DNA from: Streptomyces sp. TRM68416
Lineage (GTDB): Bacteria > Actinomycetota > Actinomycetes > Streptomycetales > Streptomycetaceae
Direction: 5' to 3'
Length of the DNA stretch: 64,000 nt
NCBI RefSeq assembly: GCF_014596915.1
Contig: NZ_JACVWU010000024.1
Location: 1 to 64,000 of the forward strand
The notes below the pieces were generated by a model. It was not told where the DNA came from. It worked only from the letters and a program-made list of their open reading frames with translations, and searched no databases. This document shows, one piece after another, positions 58,689 through 64,000 of this stretch; the first letter of the stretch is position 1; the number at the start of each line of letters is the position of its first letter. The position numbers and the translations under genes were made by a program.

Positions 58689-59882
58689 TCAGGCCTTGGG
58701 TACCCGCACGATCAGCGCGTCACCCTGACCGCCGCCACCGCACAGGGCGGCCGCGCCGACACCGCCGCCGCGCCGCTTCAGCTCCAGGGCGAGGTGCAGC
58801 ACGAGACGCGCGCCGGACATGCCGATCGGGTGGCCGAGGGCGATGGCACCGCCGTTGACGTTCACCCTTTCCGTGGACACCCCGAGGTCCTTCATTGACT
58901 GCACCGCTACGGCGGCGAAGGCCTCGTTGATCTCGATCAGGTCGAGGTCGGAGACCTCCAGGCCCTCCTTCTTCAGGGCGTGCAGGATGGCGTTGGACGG
59001 CTGCGACTGGAGGCTGCTGTCGGGGCCTGCCACATTGCCGTGGGCGCCGATCTCCGCGATCCACTCCAGGCCCAGCTCCTGCGCCTTGGCCTTGCTCATC
59101 ACGACGACCGCGGCTGCGCCGTCGGAGATCTGGGACGCCGTACCGGCGGTGATGGTGCCGTCCTTGGAGAAGGCCGGGCGCAGCTTGCCCAGGGACTCCG
59201 CGGTGGTCTCGGCGCGGATGCCCTCGTCCTTGCTGAAGACGACCGGCTCGCCCTTGCGCTGCGGGATCTCCACCGGGGTGATCTCGGCCTCGAAGATGCC
59301 GTTCTTCTGGGCGGCGGCGGCGCGCTGGTGGGACAGGGCGGCAATCTCGTCCTGCACCTCGCGGCCGATGCCGAGCCTGGTGTTGTGCTTCTCGGTCGAC
59401 TCGCCCATGGGGATGTTCTCCCACGGGTCGGTCAGGCCGTCGTAGGCCATGGCGTCGATCATCTGCACCGCGCCGTACTTGAAGCCCTCGCGGGACTTCG
59501 GCAGCAGGTGGGGGGCGTTGGTCATGGACTCCTGACCGCCGGCGACGATCACGTCGAACTCGCCCGCGCGGATCAGCTGGTCGGCGAGTGCGATCGCGTC
59601 GAGGCCGGACAGGCAGACCTTGTTGACGGTGAGCGCCGGGACGTTCATCGGGATGCCGGCCTTGACGGCGGCCTGGCGGGCCGGGATCTGACCGGCGCCG
59701 GCCTGGAGGACCTGGCCCATGATCACGTACTGCACCTGGTCGCCGCCGATTCCCGCACGGTCGAGGGCGGCCTTGATCGCGAAGCCGCCGAGGTCGGCTC
59801 CGGAGAAGGACTTGAGCGAGCCGAGCAGTCGTCCCATGGGCGTCCGAGCGCCCGCGACGATCACCGAAGTTGCGGAAGACAT
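58689..59882 (-). CDS. acetyl-CoA C-acetyltransferase (thiolase)
   Basis: 397 aa from ATG 59882. Nucleophile Cys in TVNKVCLSGLDAI, His in GGAIALGHPIGMSGA, second Cys in CGGGGQGDALIV, and NEAFAAVAVQSM. These are type II (biosynthetic/degradative) thiolase motifs; the enzyme forms or cleaves acetoacetyl-CoA. It is 42 bases upstream of meaB on the same strand, so probably one transcript. Confidence 0.95.
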   Translation of the reverse strand: MSSATSVIVAGARTPMGRLLGSLKSFSGADLGGFAIKAALDRAGIGGDQVQYVIMGQVLQAGAGQIPARQAAVKAGIPMNVPALTVNKVCLSGLDAIALADQLIRAGEFDVIVAGGQESMTNAPHLLPKSREGFKYGAVQMIDAMAYDGLTDPWENIPMGESTEKHNTRLGIGREVQDEIAALSHQRAAAAQKNGIFEAEITPVEIPQRKGEPVVFSKDEGIRAETTAESLGKLRPAFSKDGTITAGTASQISDGAAAVVVMSKAKAQELGLEWIAEIGAHGNVAGPDSSLQSQPSNAILHALKKEGLEVSDLDLIEINEAFAAVAVQSMKDLGVSTERVNVNGGAIALGHPIGMSGARLVLHLALELKRRGGGVGAAALCGGGGQGDALIVRVPKA

Positions 59883-60029
59883 GTCGTGCGATCCCCTTCC
59901 AGCCTGCACAGCCGAGGAGTGAACGAGGGTTTACTTCGAATGTACTGATGGCACTCCGTGCCGTCACCGGGCTGTCGGTGTGATCGCTGGCACGTTGCGT
60001 AACCACCTCCGGAGCGCTGCACTAGCAGC

Positions 60030-60470
60030 ATGCTGACGCGAATCGACCACATCGGGATCGCCTGCTTCGACCTCGACAAGACCGTCGAGTTCTACCGGGC
60101 CACCTACGGCTTCGAGGTGTTCCACTCCGAGGTCAACGAGGAGCAGGGCGTGCGCGAGGCCATGCTCAAGATCAACGATACGTCCGACGGCGGCGCCTCC
60201 TACCTCCAGCTCCTGGAACCGACCCGCGAGGACTCCACCGTCGCGAAGTGGCTCGCCAAGAACGGCGAGGGCGTGCACCACATCGCCTTCGGTACGGCGG
60301 ACGTCGACGGGGAGGCCGCGGAGATCAGGGGCAAGGGCGTACGCGTCCTGTACGAAGAGCCGCGACGCGGTTCCATGGGGTCACGGATCACCTTCCTGCA
60401 TCCCAAGGATTGCCACGGTGTACTGACAGAACTCGTCACTTCGGCGCCGGTTGAGTCACCTGAGCACTGA
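60030..60470 (+). CDS. mce: methylmalonyl-CoA epimerase
   Basis: 146 aa of the vicinal oxygen chelate fold. Metal ligands lie in RIDHIGIAC (His), SYLQLLEP (Gln) and GVHHIAF, and the final Glu in CHGVLTELV. It converts 2R- to 2S-methylmalonyl-CoA, feeding propionate metabolism and polyketide extender supply. Divergent from the thiolase/meaB genes and upstream of scy, as in S. coelicolor. Confidence 0.95.
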   Translation: MLTRIDHIGIACFDLDKTVEFYRATYGFEVFHSEVNEEQGVREAMLKINDTSDGGASYLQLLEPTREDSTVAKWLAKNGEGVHHIAFGTADVDGEAAEIRGKGVRVLYEEPRRGSMGSRITFLHPKDCHGVLTELVTSAPVESPEH

Positions 60471-60741
60471 CCCTCGTACATATGGGCCGGTAGGGTTGGG
60501 GGCGGTCGTCGCTCTTGCACGGGCGACCTGGTCCTGTCGTCAAAGGTAGCGCCTGCCCTTCGGGCGGACGACGCCACCTTTGACGACAGGACCACCGGGG
60601 TCCGGGTTTCGGGGGACGAGCGTCGGGGCAGCAGCCCATGCTCCGCCGTTGATCTGACACCATTCCCCGGGGGCCCCGTTCGGCGGATGGACGGAGCTCG
60701 TATGGAGAGACTTGCGACCAGGGGACGGATGGGACCGCGCA
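60471..60741. other. mce-scy intergenic region
   Basis: Contains a long hairpin (60530-60593) followed by about 150 bases with no gene, ending at the scy start. The scy promoter must lie here; I cannot place it with confidence. Confidence 0.6.
60530..60593. repeat. 18-bp perfect inverted repeat (hairpin or MITE-like)
   Basis: GGTCCTGTCGTCAAAGGT and ACCTTTGACGACAGGACC flank 28 bases that contain a further GCCC-TTC-GGGC hairpin. It resembles a compact terminator for mce, but the arms also recall terminal repeats of Streptomyces IS5-type elements, so it could be a small non-autonomous element used as terminator. Confidence 0.7.
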
Positions 60742-63700
60742 GTGCGGGGCTACGAACGCCAGGAGCGAGAGCCGGCGGCTGACGTCGATCACCTCTCTCG
60801 GTTCGAGGCCGAGATGGATCGGCTCAAGACCGAGCGGGAAAAGGCGATCCAGCACGCCGAGGACCTCGGCTACCAGGTCGAGGTGCTGCGCGCCAAGCTG
60901 CACGAGGCGCGGCGCACCATCATGTCCCGGCCCGACTTCGGCGGCGGTGACATCGGCTACCAGGCCGAACAACTCCTGCGGAACGCGCAGATCCAGGCCG
61001 ACCAGCTCCGGCAGGACGCCGAGCGGGAGCTGAGCCAGGCCCGCGCCCAGACACAGCGCATCCTCCAGGAGCACGCCGAGCAGGCCGCGCGCCTCCAGGC
61101 GGAGCTGCACCAGGAGGCGGTCACCCGCCGCCAGCAGCTCGACCAGGAGCTGGCCGAGCGCCGCCAGACCGTCGAGAGCCACGTCAACGAGAACGTCGCC
61201 TGGGCCGAGCAACTGCGTGCCCGCAGCGAGGCCCAGGCCCGGCGGCTCCTCGACGAGTCCCGCGCCGAGGCCGAGCAGGCGATGGCCGCGGCCCGCGCCG
61301 AGGCCGAGCGGCTGACCACGGAGGCCCGCCAGCGCCTGCAGAGCGACGCCGAGGCCGCCCGCGCCGAGGCCGAGCAACTGCTGCGGCGGGCCCGCGCCGA
61401 CGCCGATCGGCTGCTGAACGCCGCCTCCACCCAGGCCCAGGAGGCCACCGACCACGCCGAGCAACTGCGCAGCTCCACGGCGTCCGAGTCGGACGCGGCC
61501 CGCCGTCAGGCGCAGGAGCTGAGCCGCTCCGCCGAGCAGCGGATGGCCGAGGCCGAGGAGGCGCTGCGCAAGGCGCAGTCCGAGTCGGAGAAGCTGCTGG
61601 CCGAGGCCAAGGAGGCCGCCGCCAAGACGCTGGCGAGCGCCGAGTCGGCCAACGAGCAGCGCACGCGTACGGCAAAGGAGCAGGTCGCCCGGCTGGTCAG
61701 CGAGGCCACCAAGGAGGCCGAGGCCACCAAGGCGGAGGCCGAGCAGCTCGTCGTGGACGCCCGCGCCGAGGCCGAGAAGCTGCTGGCGACGGCCGCCGAG
61801 AAGGCGCGCACGATCACCGCCGAGGAGAGCGCGACCCAGCTGTCGAAGGCGGCCAAGACCGCCGAGGACGTCCTCAACAAGGCGCAGGAGGACGCGCAGA
61901 ACACCACCAAGGCCGCGGCCGAGGAGGCCGAGCGGATCCGCCGGGAGGCGGAGGCCGAGGCGGACCGGCTGCGGGCCGAGGCGCACGACATCGCCGAGCA
62001 GCTCAAGGGCGCGGCGAAGGACGACACCAAGGAGTACCGCGCCAAGACGGTCGAGCTGCAGGAGGAGGCCCGTCGGCTGCGCGGCGAGGCCGAGCAGCTG
62101 CGTGCCGACGCGGTCGCCGAGGGCGAGAAGATCCGCGCGGAGGCCCGCAAGGAGGCCGTCCAGCAGATCGAGGAGGCGGCCAAGACCGCCGAGGAGCTGC
62201 TCTCCAAGGCCAAGGCGGACGCGGACGAGCTGCGGCAGAGCGCGACGGCGGACAGCGAGAAGGTCCGCACCGAGGCCATCGAGCGGGCCACCACGCTGCG
62301 CCGGCAGGCCGAGGAGACGCTGGAGCGCACCCGCCAGGAGGCGGAGCGGCACCGCGCCGAGGCCGTCGAGCAGGCGGAGGGCATCAGGTCCGAGGCCGAG
62401 CGGGCCGCGCGCGAGCTGCGCGAGGAGACCGAGCAGGCCCTGGAGGCCCGCCGCAGCGAGGCCGCCGAGGAGTTGACCCGGCTCCAGGCGGAGGCGGAGC
62501 AGCGGCTGGCCGCCGCCGAGCAGGCGCTGACCGACGCCCGGGAGGAGGCCGCGCGGATCCGCCGGGAGGCCGCCGAGGAGGCCGAGCGGCTGCGCACGGA
62601 GTCCGCCGAGCGGATCCGTACGCTCCAGCAGCAGGCGGAGGAGGAGGCCGAGCGGCTGCGCACGGAGGCCGCCGCGGACGCGTCCGCCTCCCGCGCGGAG
62701 GGCGAGGCCGTCGCCGTACGCCTGCGGTCGGAGGCCGCGGCCGAGGCCGAGCGGCTGAAGTCGGAGGCTCAGGAGAGCGCCGACCGGGTGCGTGCCGAGG
62801 CGCAGGCCGCCGCCGAGCGTCTTGCGACCGAGGCGTCGGAGACGCTGGCCGCCGCCCAGGAGGAGGCCGCCCGGCGCCGCCGCGAGGCCGAGGAGACGCT
62901 GGGTTCGGCCCGGCAGGAGGCCGACCAGGAGCGCGAGCGGGCCCGCGAGCAGAGCGAGGAGCTGCTGGCCTCGGCGCGCAAGCGCGTGGAGGAGGCGCAG
63001 GCCGAGGCGGTCCGGCTGGTCGAGGAGGCCGACCGGCGCGCCACCGAGATGGTGTCGGCCGCCGAGCAGCACGCCCAGCAGGTGCGCGACTCGGTCGCGG
63101 GGCTGCACGAGCAGGCCCAGGAGGAGATCCAGGGGCTGCGCAGCGCCGCCGAGCACGCGGCGGAGCGCACCCGGCGCGAGGCCGAGGAGGAGGCGGACCG
63201 GGTCCGCGGCGACGCGTACGCCGAGCGGGAGCGGGCCTCGGAGGACGCGGGCCGGGTCCGGCGCGAGGCGGCGGAGGAGTCCGAGGCGGCCAAGGCGCTG
63301 GCCGAGCGTACGGTGTCGGAGGCGATCGCGGAGGCGGAGCGGCTGCGGTCGGACGCCTCCGAGCACGCCCAGCGGGTGCGTACGCAGGCCTCGGACACCC
63401 TGGCCGAGGCGGACCAGGCGGCGGCGCGGACCCGGGCGGACGCCCGTGAGGACGCCAACCGCATCCGCTCGGACGCGGCGACGCAGGCGGACACCCTCAT
63501 CACCGAGGCGCGTTCGGAGGCGGAGCGGCTCACCACGGAGACGGTCGCGGAGACCGACCGGCTGCGGTCGGAGACGGTCGCCGAGGCGGAGCGGCTGCGG
63601 TCCGAGACGGTCGCCGAGGCCGAGCGGGTGCGCGGCGAGGCGGCCGAGGAGGCCGAGCGGACCCGGTCCGAGGCCGTGGCCAAGGCCGACAGGCTGCTCG

Positions 63701-64000
63701 CGGAGGCCACCGGCGACGCGGAGCGGCTGCGCGCCGAGGCCGCCGAGACGGTGAACTCCGCGCAGCAGCACGCCGAGCGGATCCGCGGCGAGTCGGAGCG
63801 GGTGAAGGCGGACGCGCTGGCGGAGGCCGAGCGGGTGACCGCGGCCGCCCGCGAGGAGGCCGAGCACACCCTCGACGAGGCCCGCAAGGACGCCAACAAG
63901 CGGCGTTCGGAGGCGGCCGAGCAGGTCGACACGCTCATCACGGAGACCACGGCCGAGGCCGACAAGCTGCTCACCGAGGCGCAGAAGCAGGCGCTGAAGA
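60742..64000 (+). CDS. scy: Scy, tip-localised coiled-coil polarity protein (5' part)
   Basis: At least 1086 residues; the gene runs off the window. GTG 60742 gives MRGYERQEREPAADVDHLS. A DivIVA-like short N-terminal coiled coil (RFEAEMDRLKTEREKAIQHA, YQVEVLRAKLHEARR) is followed by a very long Ala/Glu/Arg coiled coil with recurring EAERLR / EAxxxA hendecad-type units. It lacks membrane segments. Scy organises the tip polarisome, binding DivIVA and FilP and setting new hyphal tips and branching. filP is expected downstream. The antisense strand also appears open because of the repeat, but it is not a gene. Confidence 0.95.
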   Translation, partial: MRGYERQEREPAADVDHLSRFEAEMDRLKTEREKAIQHAEDLGYQVEVLRAKLHEARRTIMSRPDFGGGDIGYQAEQLLRNAQIQADQLRQDAERELSQARAQTQRILQEHAEQAARLQAELHQEAVTRRQQLDQELAERRQTVESHVNENVAWAEQLRARSEAQARRLLDESRAEAEQAMAAARAEAERLTTEARQRLQSDAEAARAEAEQLLRRARADADRLLNAASTQAQEATDHAEQLRSSTASESDAARRQAQELSRSAEQRMAEAEEALRKAQSESEKLLAEAKEAAAKTLASAESANEQRTRTAKEQVARLVSEATKEAEATKAEAEQLVVDARAEAEKLLATAAEKARTITAEESATQLSKAAKTAEDVLNKAQEDAQNTTKAAAEEAERIRREAEAEADRLRAEAHDIAEQLKGAAKDDTKEYRAKTVELQEEARRLRGEAEQLRADAVAEGEKIRAEARKEAVQQIEEAAKTAEELLSKAKADADELRQSATADSEKVRTEAIERATTLRRQAEETLERTRQEAERHRAEAVEQAEGIRSEAERAARELREETEQALEARRSEAAEELTRLQAEAEQRLAAAEQALTDAREEAARIRREAAEEAERLRTESAERIRTLQQQAEEEAERLRTEAAADASASRAEGEAVAVRLRSEAAAEAERLKSEAQESADRVRAEAQAAAERLATEASETLAAAQEEAARRRREAEETLGSARQEADQERERAREQSEELLASARKRVEEAQAEAVRLVEEADRRATEMVSAAEQHAQQVRDSVAGLHEQAQEEIQGLRSAAEHAAERTRREAEEEADRVRGDAYAERERASEDAGRVRREAAEESEAAKALAERTVSEAIAEAERLRSDASEHAQRVRTQASDTLAEADQAAARTRADAREDANRIRSDAATQADTLITEARSEAERLTTETVAETDRLRSETVAEAERLRSETVAEAERVRGEAAEEAERTRSEAVAKADRLLAEATGDAERLRAEAAETVNSAQQHAERIRGESERVKADALAEAERVTAAAREEAEHTLDEARKDANKRRSEAAEQVDTLITETTAEADKLLTEAQKQALK

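Noticed and set aside
60436..63867. 1143-codon minus-strand open frame (Leu/Gly/Arg-rich) opposite scy
   Set aside because: Produced by the repetitive GAGGCCGAGCGG-type coding repeats of scy; no signal or domain, and scy matches its family from the GTG onward.
1..64000. Specialised-metabolite gene cluster
   Set aside because: No PKS, NRPS, terpene, lanthipeptide or other core genes; thiolase, icmA and meaB are primary metabolism.
1..64000. tRNA, rRNA or riboswitch genes
   Set aside because: No cloverleaf, rRNA core or known riboswitch conserved sequence noticed in the gaps; a covariance-model scan would be needed to exclude them.

Overview
The DNA is very GC-rich, with strong third-position GC bias, GTG starts, many 1-4 base gene overlaps and typical Streptomyces families (DUF397 with XRE regulators, DUF6230/DUF6114, MsiK-type ABC transporters lacking their own ATPase, mycothiol-type maleylpyruvate isomerase, the polarity protein Scy). 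I read it as a Streptomyces chromosome-core segment. From memory, the order glgB ... pfkA-pta-ackA-pyk ... ybbN-type thioredoxin ... icmA ... meaB, thiolase, epimerase, scy follows the S. coelicolor core in the SCO5440 to SCO5397 interval. I see no rRNA, tRNA, transposase or prophage genes.

Region 1 (1-11 kb): the end of glgB, a HelD-type RNA-polymerase-associated ATPase, an Lrp regulator divergent from an epimerase/aldo-keto reductase pair, a TetR remnant, a maleylpyruvate-isomerase-like gene divergent from a MarR regulator, and a DctA-type transporter divergent from a CitA/CitB-type two-component pair.

Region 2 (11-27.3 kb) is the accessory hot spot. Two copies of one layout are present: an NB-ARC-TPR (NLR-like) gene on the minus strand, divergent from a nucleoside-phosphorylase-like (PNP) domain followed by NB-ARC-TPR on the plus strand (11.1-16.7 kb and 22.3-27.3 kb). 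A short YGGDHxDFRGGxFxGPV-type motif lies at the N-terminal side of the minus-strand NLRs and at the C-terminus of the first PNP protein. This resembles the shared amyloid-like motifs that connect bacterial NLRs to effectors. Three of the four NLR genes carry a +1 frame disruption, two of them at G5 or C7 runs exactly between PNP and NB-ARC. The TPR ends of the first pair are near-identical inverted copies. Between the modules lie an HATPase/XRE/DUF397 trio, a small membrane protein and a sugar ABC transporter.

Region 3 (27-42 kb): a PPOX flavin/F420 protein, an XRE-like regulator, the central-carbon cluster pfkA / pta-ackA / pyk, secreted and membrane DUF6230/DUF6114 proteins, a thioredoxin-TPR protein, a TetR regulator and isobutyryl-CoA mutase icmA behind twin palindromic operators.

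Region 4 (42-51 kb): DUF3817, a possible relic of a type I-E CRISPR array (two repeat-like units 61 bases apart), MarR, then the hyphal-tip glycan cluster (GH6 lipoprotein, glxA copper radical oxidase, cslA synthase), and a TetR/DUF4166/SRPBCC operon with two palindromic operators.

Region 5 (50.6-64 kb): a thiamine-binding protein and a second DUF3817, three consecutive AIM24 genes, MarR, a two-component pair with an Asp-rich sensor beside an Asp-rich PepSY protein, an MFS remnant, then meaB, thiolase and methylmalonyl-CoA epimerase (acyl-CoA metabolism), and the 5' part of scy running off the end.
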